Part shown: one piece after another, positions 18,968-29,118 of the stretch | How the letters are laid out: each line of letters opens with the position of its first letter | Position numbering within the stretch: the first letter of the stretch is position 1 | Origin: an uncultured Bacteroides sp. | GTDB taxonomy: Bacteria; Bacteroidota; Bacteroidia; Bacteroidales; Bacteroidaceae | Length of the DNA: 64,000 nt | Assembly: GCA_944322345.1 (NCBI GenBank) | Contig: CALUOO010000003.1 | Span: forward strand, 62,001 to 126,000 | Reading direction: 5' to 3' | Notes under the pieces: model-generated | Seen by the model: the letters and a program-made list of their open reading frames with translations, nothing else | What the model was told of the DNA's origin: nothing | Databases searched by the model: none | Position numbers and translations under genes: made by a program

Positions 18968-21001
18968 ATGAAAAAGAAATTATTTACATATCTATCTACC
19001 ATCGCTTTGGCAAGCATGTCACTGACTGCCTGCAGCGATTATCTTGACAGAAGACCCGACGATCAAGTCACAGAAGAAGAAACATTTGAACGTTTTGAAA
19101 AAGCAAATGCTATCGTTACACATGTATATGCACAAGCTCGCGATTTGGAACGTCCTATTATCTACTTCAACCATTTTGCCAGTTCTGGTATTACTGATGA
19201 ATGTGAGTCACAGTTCAAAGAAGACCAAGAGCCTACACAATTCAACATCGGAAACTGGAGTCAGGAAGACACTCGAGGGAATGACTGGCGTACAGCATAT
19301 TTTGCCATCCGTCAAATCAATCTATTCATTGAAGGAGTTGAAAAATACAATACACCTGACGACCCTGTTACTCCGGGAAATCTTGAAAAGCGTATCGGTG
19401 AAGCACACTTCCTACGTGCTTATCTCCACTTTCTGCTAATGAAAAAGTACGGTGAAATTCCCTATGTGACAGAAGTCATTTATCCGGGCGACGATATGTG
19501 GCGTACACAAGAATCGGTACATACTGTTGTAGAAAAAATAGAAGCGGACTGCCGTACTGCTTATGGCAAGGTAAATGCAAGCAATGCAAACTCCGGAACT
19601 GACTTCGGACGAGTAGACCAAGGTGCATGTTTAGGATTGATTGCATGGGCACGCTATGTAGCTGCTACCCCAATGTGGAACGGAGCCAAAGATCTGTACA
19701 ATTATCCGGGAACACGTATATTTGAGAATGAATATACATATGACGTTAACAGATGGGAAAAAGCAAAACAAGCAGCATTGGATGTAATCAATTTCACAGT
19801 CAACGGTCAGCCACGTTATTCACTTTATAAAGGAACTCACGATGAAAACGACTTTGACAGCGGTATTGATGCCGGATGGAGTTTCAATGACAATCTTGTT
19901 TATGCACGGTTGGCAAAAATGTTCCTGATGGAAGAAGAGAATATGGGACTGTATAAGACAGAAGCTGTATGGGCTGTAACTTCATGGAAAGACGGTAACT
20001 GGACAGGCGACATCTATCCACCCAGCCGAGGAGGACATGCACGTCAGCATCCTGTACAGGAACAAGTGGATGAATATGAATGTATAGCCAAAGGATCGGA
20101 CGGAAAGTACCATGGTTACTCTATTTTCTCAGACGAAGCAAAAGCTGCTGACGACGGAACGCTAATGGGGAAATACCACCGCGAAGCAGGACATAAGTAT
20201 TATGATGATGAAGATCCTTACGTAAACCGCGATCCACGTTTCTATCGCGACATTATCTATCACGGGACTCCGTATACGAAGGGATATAACGGCGACGGAG
20301 CTTATACGGTCAACATGGCAGAAGGTGATGATGCCATCGGAAGTGACAACAACGCACGTACCACTACTGGATACTACTTCCGTAAATTCCAATCGGATAC
20401 ATATCGCAGTGGAGCTTCTTCCAACTACCATGTCACTCACCCCACATGGCGTCTGCCCGAATTCTACTATATGTTTGCCGAAGCTGTAGTACGCACTCAG
20501 GATGCAGCTAACCGTCAAAAGGCTATCGACCTTGTAAACAGTGTCAGAGAACGTGCATTTATGTACACAATGGCGCCTGAAGTAGCAACAGATGATAATC
20601 TGTTCCTTGAATATATCGAACGTGAATGGCGAGTAGAATATTTCTACGAAAACAAGCGCTTCCTGCGTTGTCGTTGGAATCTGGAACCCGTGCAACTAAC
20701 CGAAATTCAAAAAGAAACCCGTTACAACGCATTAGGCGAGAATGCCGCACAAGATTACATCGACACCTATTGGACTTCGTATCCTAAATGCCAGCGTATG
20801 ATCAATGGTATGAAACCTGTAGAAGATCCTAATGGAAAGATTGAAGTAAACGGTAAAAAATATAAGATGCAGCGTTTCCTGAAAGAAACCCGTGTATTCA
20901 GAAACCAATACTTCTTATGGCCTATCAACCGTGACGAAATACGACGTGCACAAGGTACACTCGTACAGAACCCATTCTGGGATACCGGTGCAGGAGAATA
21001 A
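18968..21001 (+). CDS. SusD/RagB-family surface glycan-binding lipoprotein
   Basis: SusD proteins form the lid of the SusC barrel and capture substrate. The product is 677 aa, on the long side. It has a lipoprotein signal ending SLTACSDYLDRRP, TPR-like helices (GEAHFLRAYLHFLLMKKYGEIPYV near 140 is the family's signature region), and a C-terminal Bacteroidetes SusD segment with WRVEYFYENKRFLRCRWNL near 556. It directly follows susC and ends before a strong terminator. Confidence 0.93.
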   Translation: MKKKLFTYLSTIALASMSLTACSDYLDRRPDDQVTEEETFERFEKANAIVTHVYAQARDLERPIIYFNHFASSGITDECESQFKEDQEPTQFNIGNWSQEDTRGNDWRTAYFAIRQINLFIEGVEKYNTPDDPVTPGNLEKRIGEAHFLRAYLHFLLMKKYGEIPYVTEVIYPGDDMWRTQESVHTVVEKIEADCRTAYGKVNASNANSGTDFGRVDQGACLGLIAWARYVAATPMWNGAKDLYNYPGTRIFENEYTYDVNRWEKAKQAALDVINFTVNGQPRYSLYKGTHDENDFDSGIDAGWSFNDNLVYARLAKMFLMEEENMGLYKTEAVWAVTSWKDGNWTGDIYPPSRGGHARQHPVQEQVDEYECIAKGSDGKYHGYSIFSDEAKAADDGTLMGKYHREAGHKYYDDEDPYVNRDPRFYRDIIYHGTPYTKGYNGDGAYTVNMAEGDDAIGSDNNARTTTGYYFRKFQSDTYRSGASSNYHVTHPTWRLPEFYYMFAEAVVRTQDAANRQKAIDLVNSVRERAFMYTMAPEVATDDNLFLEYIEREWRVEYFYENKRFLRCRWNLEPVQLTEIQKETRYNALGENAAQDYIDTYWTSYPKCQRMINGMKPVEDPNGKIEVNGKKYKMQRFLKETRVFRNQYFLWPINRDEIRRAQGTLVQNPFWDTGAGE

Positions 21002-21023
21002 TCTTCTATAATACATAAACAAG

Positions 21024-21077
21024 AATGCCAAAAGCATCGTTCCGAAAAATAAGGAACTGCTTTTGGCATTTTCTTTT
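21024..21077 (+). terminator. Strong terminator after susD
   Basis: A perfect 13-bp stem (21024-21036 with 21058-21070), extended by an inner GTTCC/GGAAC pairing, is followed by TTCTTTTTAT. Confidence 0.85.
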
Positions 21078-21174
21078 TATAAAGCCAATGGTATTCTCCA
21101 TTCAGACGAAGAATAGTAAAACGATATTTTCACCCACAAGAACCATCCCTTTTTCCTCCTTAAAAGATACATTT

Positions 21175-21262
21175 GTTGGGAAAGGTTAGCTGACGTGTTG
21201 GGAAAGGTCACGGCTCACGTTGGGAAAGGTTACCCAATCTGTTAGCTAACCTTTTCCAACAA
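21175..21262. repeat. 22-bp tandem array with inverted last unit
   Basis: Units start at 21175, 21197, 21219 and 21241, exactly 22 bp apart. The first three begin GTTGGGAAAGGT; the fourth reads GTTAGCTAACCTTTTCCAAC and is the approximate reverse complement of the first. The array lies between the susD terminator and the 3' end of the convergent GH92 gene. The same word occurs, inverted, at 38651-38738. Confidence 0.88.
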
Positions 21263-21315
21263 AAGCAGTATATATGAGATTTATTTCAGTGTAAGGAGAT
21301 ACAATGAATCTATAT

Positions 21316-23622
21316 TTATTTGGTCAGAGAATAAGGAATATCAGCCTCACCTCTTCCCCACTCTGCAGAAGGTTTATCTCCCATAACAAAAACCAGTTCA
21401 CCGCCCTTCATCAAATCTGCATGAGCCAAATAATTCTTTGTATATCGCCTGCCATTCAAAGTTGCAGACTGTATATAGATATTATCTTCGCTGGCATTCT
21501 TGGCTATAATTGTAAAACGCTTTCCATCTTTCAGACGTATTGTCGCTTTCGGGAAAGTAGGGCTGGCAATGGCATATTCCGGTACACCGGGACAGACGGG
21601 ATAGAGTCCCAACGCAGCAAAAGCATACCATGCAGACATCTGTCCGGCATCGTCATTGCCCGACAGCCCACCGACATCCAACAAATATTCCTCCTGCATA
21701 ATGCGACGTATGTGCTGTTGTGTCTTATCCGGACGGCCTGCCCAATTATAAAGATAAGCCACCTGATGGCAAGGTTCATTCCCATGCCAGTACCTTCCTT
21801 CGGAGAACATGGAATCAAGCTTTGCTTCGAACATTTCCCGGCCTCCAATTTTCTTCATAAGTCCACGAATATCATGAGGAACGTACCATGTATAATGGCA
21901 CGGATGCCCTTCGGTAATATAGCTGGCAAATGTGAATGGATTGAAAGGCTCCATAAAACGACCGTCCTGATATCGTGCCCGAACATACCCGGTAACGGTA
22001 TCTACAACATTCTGGTAGTTCATGGCTCTTCTTCTCAGCAATTCCGCATCTTCCTTCTTTCCCAGTTTCTCCGCCACTTGTGAAAGGACAAAATCGTCAT
22101 AAGCATATTCCAACGTCCGCGAAACCTGTTCTCTCCGATGAAACGCCTCCTTTACCTGATCTTCCAAAGGTATGTAACCATATTTCAGATACGACTCCAA
22201 GGCTCTTCGTCCTTTCCCATCCTTATACTCTGCGGAGGTTGGAGAATAAAAAGCATTCTTTCTCATGCCCTCGTAGGCATTATCCAAATGCCACACAGGA
22301 ATGTTCTTCATAATGGCATCACCGATAATAGCAATCAGATGGTCGCCAATCATGGCAGAAGTATAACTGTTCCAGCAAGGGAAAATGGGCAGCCATCCCC
22401 CCTGCTCGTATTTGGCAACCAGAGAAGCAATCATGTCCTCTCCCCTTTCCGGCTCCATCAGATGAAGCAAGGGCATCAGCGCACGATAAGTGTCCCATGC
22501 ACTAAAATCATCATAATAGACAAATGCATCTTCCCGAACGACTGAATCCTGTAGAGAAAAAGCCGGATAAGTCCCGTTTACATCACTATACATACGTGGC
22601 AGGATGGAACTCCGGTACAATGCACTGTAAAACATACGTTTCGACTCTTCATCGTCTGTTTCTATCGTGATAGAAGATAACCGCCGGTTCCACTTTTTTT
22701 CTGTGGCTTTACGCACTTTCTCAAAATTCCATCCGCTTATTTCCTCATCCAGATTGCGTCTGGCTGCTTCAACACTTGTAAAGGAAGAAGCTGTTTTTAC
22801 TTTCAGCGATTCACCGGGCTTCAGTTTGAATCCTATATAAGCTCCCAACTCACGTGCTTGCTTCATATCGGTTGAACCTGCATGTCGGCTCACTTCATTA
22901 TAAACTCCATATACCGTAAAAGGACGATCGAAACGGACTACAAAATGTCCACTGAATCCGGCAGGTTTCCCTTGTCCCTGATATAAACGGGAGACAGGAT
23001 TGCAGCCACTGACCTCTTGTCGGTCCGGATCTATATGAATCGTACCGTTACCATGATCATTGTTAGGGGTAATCAGGATATATAAAGAGTCTCCTTGCTC
23101 AACTGTATAACGGAAAATAGCAGAACGGTCTGTTGCAGTCATTTCCGACAACAACCCTGTATCCGGAAAACGGAGCGAATAATATGCAGGAGTAGTTACC
23201 TCGTCTTGATGAGAAAAAGAAAGTCTACGTTCTTTCGAGAGGCATTTCAATTTCCCAGTATTTCCCATAATGGTATAAGATCCGTAATCCTGTGTACATC
23301 CCCCATTCACCCAATGCGACGCACGGAAACCATAGAAATATGAATCTTTATAATAATAAGGAGCTACACACTTATTTTCAGTCAATCGTGTTTGCGGAGT
23401 CCAACTATTCATGCCATTTGGAGTTTGTACTGCCGGGATTGTCTGTCCCAATTCCTCTGTACCTTTGCCATGAGATTTAGCAGCCTTAGTAGTACTCGGG
23501 GCTGTTCCTATGAGAGTATTTACCCATTTTATGGGTGTCTGATCATGAATACGACCTGAAGAAAATGATACGCAAACAAAAAATAAGATTCCTGTCAAAC
23601 AGGAGAAAAAGAATCTGTTCAT
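21316..23622 (-). CDS. GH92 family exo-alpha-mannosidase
   Basis: GH92 enzymes are calcium-dependent inverting exo-mannosidases acting on yeast mannan and N-glycans. The 768-aa product has a signal peptide (about 1-23), an N-terminal beta-sandwich and an (alpha/alpha)6 catalytic domain. Hallmarks are the acid-bearing TEGHPCHYTWYVPHD near 572, GNEPCHQVAYLYNW near 610 and GNDDAGQMSAWYAFAALGLYP near 655. Linkage preference (1,2, 1,3 or 1,4) cannot be read reliably. It is convergent with the SusC/SusD unit and supports a mannose-glycan role for it. Confidence 0.93.
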   Translation of the reverse strand: MNRFFFSCLTGILFFVCVSFSSGRIHDQTPIKWVNTLIGTAPSTTKAAKSHGKGTEELGQTIPAVQTPNGMNSWTPQTRLTENKCVAPYYYKDSYFYGFRASHWVNGGCTQDYGSYTIMGNTGKLKCLSKERRLSFSHQDEVTTPAYYSLRFPDTGLLSEMTATDRSAIFRYTVEQGDSLYILITPNNDHGNGTIHIDPDRQEVSGCNPVSRLYQGQGKPAGFSGHFVVRFDRPFTVYGVYNEVSRHAGSTDMKQARELGAYIGFKLKPGESLKVKTASSFTSVEAARRNLDEEISGWNFEKVRKATEKKWNRRLSSITIETDDEESKRMFYSALYRSSILPRMYSDVNGTYPAFSLQDSVVREDAFVYYDDFSAWDTYRALMPLLHLMEPERGEDMIASLVAKYEQGGWLPIFPCWNSYTSAMIGDHLIAIIGDAIMKNIPVWHLDNAYEGMRKNAFYSPTSAEYKDGKGRRALESYLKYGYIPLEDQVKEAFHRREQVSRTLEYAYDDFVLSQVAEKLGKKEDAELLRRRAMNYQNVVDTVTGYVRARYQDGRFMEPFNPFTFASYITEGHPCHYTWYVPHDIRGLMKKIGGREMFEAKLDSMFSEGRYWHGNEPCHQVAYLYNWAGRPDKTQQHIRRIMQEEYLLDVGGLSGNDDAGQMSAWYAFAALGLYPVCPGVPEYAIASPTFPKATIRLKDGKRFTIIAKNASEDNIYIQSATLNGRRYTKNYLAHADLMKGGELVFVMGDKPSAEWGRGEADIPYSLTK

Positions 23623-23639
23623 GGTTGTTAGAAATAATA

Positions 23640-23673
23640 AAGGCTGCCTTTCTCAATATGGAAAGACAGCCTT
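23640..23673 (-). terminator. Hairpin after rseP
   Basis: The stem AAGGCTG/CAGCCTT is extended by CTTTC/GAAAG across one mismatch, and followed on the minus strand by a T-rich run. It separates rseP from the GH92 gene. Confidence 0.75.
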
Positions 23674-23677
23674 ATAA

Positions 23678-25033
23678 TTAAAAGAAAAATCTCAGTATAT
23701 CATTAAAGTTTGCCCAGATCAGCAGACCGAATAGCAAAATCATTCCTGTCATTTGGGCATATTCCATAAACTTATCACTCGGTTTACGCCGTGCTATGAT
23801 TTCGTAGAAAAGGAACAAAACATGTCCACCATCCAATGCCGGAATAGGAAGTATGTTCATAAATGCAAGTATAATGGAAAGGAAAGCTGTCATGTACCAG
23901 AACTGGTGCCAATCCCATGTTGCAGGGAAAATACTTCCAATTGTTCCAAATCCTCCCAATTGCTTGGCTCCTTCTTTAGAGAAAAGGTATTTCATATTAC
24001 CAACATATCCCTTCAATGTTTTCACACCTAAAGCAATCCCGGCAGGGAAAGACTCAAAAAAGCCATACTCCTTCTTCACCATCGGCAGCAGACGTTCTGT
24101 ATCAGCACAAGCAAACACTCCCATTGTATAGGCTGTATCTACCTGCAATGTTTGCGAACAAGTAACTCCATCTCGCACGTAAGTAAGTGTGATCTGACGA
24201 GGATCGATGCTATCCTTGCGAAGTGTCTCGGCATTTTTCTTACGCTCGGCCATTGCTTCTTTAAAATCAGAGAATGAAATCGGCTTACCATCCAAAGCAA
24301 TAATACTGTCTCCCGGCTGCATGCCAGCAAGAGCTGCTGGAGAATTAGCCACAAGGCTGTCTACGACATAAGGAAAACGGAACGTGGCAAAACGCAGGCT
24401 ATCTACCATCAGACGCTGCATCATGTCTTCTGGTATATAAACAGAAGCTTTTGCGCCTCCTCTAAGTACAGTCACTTCACGGGCATCAGCTATTTGGCTT
24501 AGCATATCGCCATCATAGCGAACAAATGGCACTCCATCAGCAGACAACAGAATATCTCCGTCCTTAAAACCAACCGATTTTGCTGTTTCATTAAAATCCA
24601 TTCCAAGAGGAACATCCTGTACTTTTATATACTGATCACCCCAAGCGAAAAGAATCATAGAGTAAATAAAAAGAGCCAGCAGAAAATTAAACAATACTCC
24701 ACCGACCATAATCAGCAGACGTTGCCATGCCGGTTTTGAACGGAATTCCCAGGGCTGTTCGGGTTGCTTCATCTGATCGGTATCCATCGATTCGTCAATC
24801 ATTCCCGATATCTTGACATATCCTCCCAGAGGCAACCAGCCTACTCCATATTCTGTCTCACTATTTTTAGGCTTAAACTTAAACAGCGTAAACCACGGAT
24901 CAAAGAACAAGCAAAATTTTTCCACACGCACCTTGAAAAGACGGGCGAATAAAAAATGCCCACCTTCATGAATAATCACGAGCAACGAAAGACTCATAAT
25001 CAGCTGCAGGGCACGAATCAAAAATGTTTCCAT
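23678..25033 (-). CDS. rseP: Site-2 (RIP) zinc metalloprotease RseP
   Basis: An inner-membrane intramembrane protease. The zinc motif HEGGH lies at residues 21-25 in the first membrane segment. One or two PDZ-like domains fill the periplasmic middle (GLSADGVPFV and AGMQPGDSIIALDGKPI regions), and the second active-site motif ALDGGH is near residue 396 in a C-terminal membrane segment. The 451-aa length is normal. It is the last gene of the tsaB-DUF4290-murA-rimM-M23-dxr-rseP series, ending at a hairpin. The substrate in Bacteroides is not evident; anti-sigma cleavage is known only from other bacteria. Confidence 0.95.
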   Translation of the reverse strand: METFLIRALQLIMSLSLLVIIHEGGHFLFARLFKVRVEKFCLFFDPWFTLFKFKPKNSETEYGVGWLPLGGYVKISGMIDESMDTDQMKQPEQPWEFRSKPAWQRLLIMVGGVLFNFLLALFIYSMILFAWGDQYIKVQDVPLGMDFNETAKSVGFKDGDILLSADGVPFVRYDGDMLSQIADAREVTVLRGGAKASVYIPEDMMQRLMVDSLRFATFRFPYVVDSLVANSPAALAGMQPGDSIIALDGKPISFSDFKEAMAERKKNAETLRKDSIDPRQITLTYVRDGVTCSQTLQVDTAYTMGVFACADTERLLPMVKKEYGFFESFPAGIALGVKTLKGYVGNMKYLFSKEGAKQLGGFGTIGSIFPATWDWHQFWYMTAFLSIILAFMNILPIPALDGGHVLFLFYEIIARRKPSDKFMEYAQMTGMILLFGLLIWANFNDILRFFF

Positions 25034-25154
25034 ATTACTAATTTTGTGTTTTAACTTTCCTCCTATTTTCCTCTAAAAGCAAAGGAGAAAAATCATTCTT
25101 CTATTTTTGTTATGTGAATATTAATAATTTATTTCTGTCAATTAAACGAGCTCT

Positions 25155-26339
25155 CTAAGAGAATAATGTTTTAATGGCCTGAGCAGCAACTTTGCGGGCT
25201 TCTCCATCGGTAGCCACATAATCATCATATGTGGGTGCTGCAATAAAAGTAACCTGTTCCATTGTTCTTTCAATCACATCACTCATTCCCAGAAAAGTTA
25301 TTTCATCTTTCAGAAAAGCTGCAACCACAACCTCATTGGCAGCATTGACAATACATGGCATATTTCCTCCCTTATTCATAGCTTCGTATGCCAATGCCAA
25401 GTTGCGGAAACGTCTTGTGTCTGGTTGCTCAAAAGTAAGATGAGAACACGCCATAAAATCGACCCGTCCAAAATTTGAATGCAGACGGTCAGGATAAGAG
25501 AAAGCATACTGGATAGGTAGTCTCATATCGGGTACTCCCAATTGAGCCTTAATTGCACCATCTTCAAACTGTACCATCGAGTGTACTACCGACTGTGGAT
25601 GAACCAGTACTTCTATCTGTTCAGGACGAACCCCAAACAGCCACTTCGCTTCTATCACTTCAAATCCCTTATTCATCATGGAAGCTGAATCAATAGTAAT
25701 CTTAGCCCCCATCTGCCAGTTTGGATGTTTTAAAGCCTGCTCTTTAGTGACAGTCTTCAATTCGTCCATTGTGTATGTCCGGAAAGGTCCTCCCGATGCT
25801 GTTAATAATATCTTCTCGACTGAATTTCCTATTTCTCCAGCCAAACACTGAAAAACAGCAGAATGTTCAGAATCTACAGGTATAATAGGAGTATGATACT
25901 GCTGCGCCAAACGGTTAATCAAGTCTCCTGCCACAACAAGCGTTTCTTTATTGGCCAATGCAATGGATTTACCTGCACGAATTGCATGGATAGTTGGTTT
26001 TAACCCTGCATATCCTACCATAGCTGTCAATACCATGTCTACAGGCGCCTCTTCTACAATCTGGCAAATAGCATCCATTCCAGCATACACTTTTAACGGA
26101 AGGTCACTTAATGCTTCCTTCAGCATCATATACTTTTCCTCATTAGCAATAACTACTACCTCCGGCTGAAATTTCCGTGCTTGTTCTATCAGCAATTCAA
26201 CACGGTTATTGGCAGTCAATGCATATGCTTCATACAGATCTGAATGTTCTTCAATGACCTGTAATGCCTGCGTGCCAATTGAACCGGTAGACCCCAATAT
26301 TACTATCTGTTTCTTTTTCTTATTTTTGTCTGTATCCAT
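25155..26339 (-). CDS. dxr: 1-Deoxy-D-xylulose 5-phosphate reductoisomerase
   Basis: Second step of the MEP isoprenoid pathway, making MEP from DXP with NADPH. The 394-aa product shows the nucleotide-binding GSTGSIGTQAL near residue 16, LANKETLVVAG near 128, the metal and substrate motif VDSEHSAVFQ near 155, ASGGPFR near 182 and SASMMNKGFEVIEAKWLFG near 220. It lies between an M23 peptidase gene and rseP in the same direction, a common Bacteroidetes order. Confidence 0.96.
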   Translation of the reverse strand: MDTDKNKKKKQIVILGSTGSIGTQALQVIEEHSDLYEAYALTANNRVELLIEQARKFQPEVVVIANEEKYMMLKEALSDLPLKVYAGMDAICQIVEEAPVDMVLTAMVGYAGLKPTIHAIRAGKSIALANKETLVVAGDLINRLAQQYHTPIIPVDSEHSAVFQCLAGEIGNSVEKILLTASGGPFRTYTMDELKTVTKEQALKHPNWQMGAKITIDSASMMNKGFEVIEAKWLFGVRPEQIEVLVHPQSVVHSMVQFEDGAIKAQLGVPDMRLPIQYAFSYPDRLHSNFGRVDFMACSHLTFEQPDTRRFRNLALAYEAMNKGGNMPCIVNAANEVVVAAFLKDEITFLGMSDVIERTMEQVTFIAAPTYDDYVATDGEARKVAAQAIKTLFS

Positions 26340-26381
26340 TATCTCATACCGTTCTTTATATTCATCACCGGGTGAAGTGAC

Positions 26382-27242
26382 TTAATAAACAATATACTTT
26401 TCTGAATTTATAGGTCTTCCTTTATACCAAAGTTCAAAATGCAAATGTGGTCCTGTGCTCAATGTTCCACTATTACCAACCAAAGCAATAGCTTCACCAC
26501 CTTTAACCCGGTCACCCTCTTTTTTTAGCAATGAACCACAATGTTTATAGACTGATACAAAATCCTGATTATGTTGTACTATAATTAAATAACCAGTTTC
26601 TGTTGTATAGGTACTTAATACTATTGTTCCATCCATTGTAGCCAATATACTTTCATTAGGATTAGCAGCAATATCTGTCCCAAAATGTTTCTTTTCTACG
26701 TCAAAATGGTCAGAGACCATTCCTCGGGTAGGCCGATAAAAGATGAATCCATTTACATCTGGCTGTGAAGCAATCGTTGTTAAATTATATTTCTCACTTT
26801 CTTCATATTGGCGACGAAATTCTTCTTCACGTTTTGTCCGCTCCATTAAGGTATCTTGTCGAGCCGTAACCAATGAGTCTAGAGTCTGTACACTATCAAT
26901 CTGGACTCTGCCACTAAATATATCCTGTATGTTCATAATATAGAGATTCTGTCTCTCTACCAACTGCTGCAAAGAATCCACCCGTAAAGCATTCTCTACA
27001 ATTTGGTTACGGACTTCACTATTCATATAACCTGGAAGATAGTTACGCAAAGGAGTAAAAGCTATAATACAAGAAGCTATCAGAAAAAGGACTACAAGAA
27101 CCGACAATAGAACTGAAAGGCCATTAAGTTTAGATACATGAATCCCTACAATTTCTTCAAGAGTATTCTCATTAATAATTGTAAGCTTGTATTTAAACTT
27201 AAAGTTTTTCCAAAAAGCTCTACTTCTTCTCTTAGTATTCAT
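26382..27242 (-). CDS. M23 family peptidoglycan metallopeptidase (LytM type)
   Basis: An inner-membrane-anchored protein with one membrane segment (about residues 39-60), a periplasmic coiled coil (about 75-150) and a C-terminal LytM domain. Zinc motifs are complete: HFGTDIAAN near 187 (HxxxD) and PHLHFELW near 265 (HxH). The 286-aa length and layout match cell-wall hydrolases or their regulators encoded beside rimM and dxr in Bacteroidetes. The start overlaps the end of rimM by 11 bp, so it is coupled. Because the catalytic residues are intact, it is more likely an endopeptidase than a degenerate activator. Confidence 0.92.
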   Translation of the reverse strand: MNTKRRSRAFWKNFKFKYKLTIINENTLEEIVGIHVSKLNGLSVLLSVLVVLFLIASCIIAFTPLRNYLPGYMNSEVRNQIVENALRVDSLQQLVERQNLYIMNIQDIFSGRVQIDSVQTLDSLVTARQDTLMERTKREEEFRRQYEESEKYNLTTIASQPDVNGFIFYRPTRGMVSDHFDVEKKHFGTDIAANPNESILATMDGTIVLSTYTTETGYLIIVQHNQDFVSVYKHCGSLLKKEGDRVKGGEAIALVGNSGTLSTGPHLHFELWYKGRPINSEKYIVY

Positions 27243-27774
27243 CTTCTATATTTTCCAAATTCAATAATCCCTCAGGAAGTTCAACTGTGATCAATCTTTT
27301 TTCCTGATCTATTCCTAAAATAAACTCTTCATGAGCAGGAATCAATAGATTTTCCGCTCCTTGACGTTCAATTATAAAAAGAGTATTAATTGTAGAAGTA
27401 TCTACATCTAAAATTTTTCCCAACTTACCATGATGGATATCATCTATCTCAAAACCGACCAGATAATTGTATGAAAGCATTCCTTCTTCTAATCCATCAA
27501 CGTACTTCAGAGGAAAATAAACCTCTACATTGGTAAACATTCTGGCTTGTTCAGCTGTATCTATACCCTCCAATTTGACCAATGCAGTCGAACCAGAGCG
27601 AAAACGATATTCTTCTATAAAAAAAGGAACTAAAATACCGTCAAGCATGCACACTAAAAAATCGCATTCAACACGATCAAACACATCATCTGTAAATGTG
27701 AACTGTAATTCGCCATGAATGCCATGAGGCTTATTAAAGACTCCGATCTTATATACTTCTTCTTTTCTGATCAT
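27232..27774 (-). CDS. rimM: Ribosome maturation factor RimM
   Basis: RimM assists assembly of the 30S head domain by binding S19. The 180-aa product has the N-terminal RimM beta-barrel ([18 protein letters not shown]) and a C-terminal PRC-barrel ([13 protein letters not shown] onward, with [14 protein letters not shown]). Length and domain order are standard. It overlaps murA upstream by four bases and the M23 gene downstream by 11 bp. Elsewhere rimM often sits with rpsP-trmD-rplS; here it is in an envelope operon, as usual for Bacteroidetes. Confidence 0.94.
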   Translation of the reverse strand: MIRKEEVYKIGVFNKPHGIHGELQFTFTDDVFDRVECDFLVCMLDGILVPFFIEEYRFRSGSTALVKLEGIDTAEQARMFTNVEVYFPLKYVDGLEEGMLSYNYLVGFEIDDIHHGKLGKILDVDTSTINTLFIIERQGAENLLIPAHEEFILGIDQEKRLITVELPEGLLNLENIEDEY

Positions 27775-29075
27775 ATACGCGTAATTCTAGCGCCAATAGT
27801 ATTCAATCGCCTTTCTATATCTTGATATCCTCGATCTATTTGTTCTATATTACTAATTGTACTTGTACCTTCTGCACTCATTGCTGCAATCAGTAAAGCA
27901 ATCCCCGCACGTATATCAGGTGATGTTAAACGAGCACCTCGCAAAGTAAAGCCGTGATTATGCCCAATCACAACGGCCCTATGTGGATCGCATAAGATAA
28001 TCTGCGCACCCATATCAATTAATTTATCTACAAAGAATAACCGGCTTTCAAACATCTTCTGATGAATTAAAACACTTCCTTTTGCCTGAGTTGCAACTAC
28101 TAACATCACACTCAACAAATCAGGTGTCAGTCCCGGCCATGGAGCATCGGCTATTGTCATAATAGAGCCATCAATAAACGACTCTATTTGATAACTCTCT
28201 TGTGCCGGTACATAAATATCATCCTCTTTCTGTTCCAATTTAATTCCTAAACGGCGAAAACTTTCAGGGATAATACCTAAATTCTTATAAGAAACATTCT
28301 TAATAGTAATTTCACTTCTTGTCATTGCAGCCATCCCAATAAAGCTGCCAACTTCAATCATATCAGGAAGAACAGTATGTTTTGTTCCATGCAATTCTTT
28401 GACTCCTTCAATTACCAACAAATTAGAAGCAATGCCACTAATTTTAGCTCCCATACGATTTAACATCCTACACAACTGCTGCAAATAGGGCTCACAAGCT
28501 GCATTATAAATAGTTGTAACACCCTCAGCCAACACTGCGGCCATCACAATATTAGCAGTTCCAGTCACAGAAGCTTCATCCAATAGCATGTAACGCCCAT
28601 GAAGATGACTTGCAGTAATCTCATAAACTCCCCGGTTTTCATCATAGCGAAAACTTGCACCTAAATTTTGGATTCCAATAAAATGAGTATCCAAACGACG
28701 ACGTCCTATTTTATCTCCTCCAGGTTTTGAGATCAATGCATTTCCAAAACGAGCAACCATTGGACCTATCAGCATTACAGAACCTCGAAGGCTAGAACAT
28801 TTCTTTAGGAATTCATCACTCTCCAAGTAATTAAGATCTATATTCTCAGCCTTGAATGTATAAGAGTTAATCGCATTTTTAGTAACGGTAACTCCCATTT
28901 CCCGCATAAGCTGAATCAAATTGTTGACGTCCAAGATATCTGGAATATTATCAACAATAACCTCTTCCGAAGTTAATAATGTAGCGCAAACAATCTGTAA
29001 AACTTCATTTTTTGCACCTTGAGGATAAATTTCCCCTTTTAACTGATGCCCACCTTCAATTACAAAAGAAGCCAT
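27771..29075 (-). CDS. murA: UDP-N-acetylglucosamine 1-carboxyvinyltransferase MurA (Cys-to-Asp variant)
   Basis: First committed step of peptidoglycan synthesis, adding enolpyruvate from PEP to UDP-GlcNAc. The 434-aa product has the Lys-Asn pair (QGAKNEV, residues 21-23) and a conserved Arg in LTSPDIRAG near 396. In the active-site loop, where E. coli has GGCAIGARPVD, this protein reads [11 protein letters not shown], so the position of Cys115 is Asp at residue 121. Natural Cys-to-Asp MurA enzymes remain active but resist fosfomycin. It lies between a DUF4290 gene and rimM. Confidence 0.95.
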   Translation of the reverse strand: MASFVIEGGHQLKGEIYPQGAKNEVLQIVCATLLTSEEVIVDNIPDILDVNNLIQLMREMGVTVTKNAINSYTFKAENIDLNYLESDEFLKKCSSLRGSVMLIGPMVARFGNALISKPGGDKIGRRRLDTHFIGIQNLGASFRYDENRGVYEITASHLHGRYMLLDEASVTGTANIVMAAVLAEGVTTIYNAACEPYLQQLCRMLNRMGAKISGIASNLLVIEGVKELHGTKHTVLPDMIEVGSFIGMAAMTRSEITIKNVSYKNLGIIPESFRRLGIKLEQKEDDIYVPAQESYQIESFIDGSIMTIADAPWPGLTPDLLSVMLVVATQAKGSVLIHQKMFESRLFFVDKLIDMGAQIILCDPHRAVVIGHNHGFTLRGARLTSPDIRAGIALLIAAMSAEGTSTISNIEQIDRGYQDIERRLNTIGARITRI

Positions 29076-29118
29076 AATAATCTGTGTTTTTTAAGATTCC
29101 TAGATTTAGAAGCAATAC

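Noticed and set aside
21304-22083. 259-aa plus-strand open frame opposite the GH92 gene
   Set aside because: It is antisense to conserved GH92 motifs and has no domain features.
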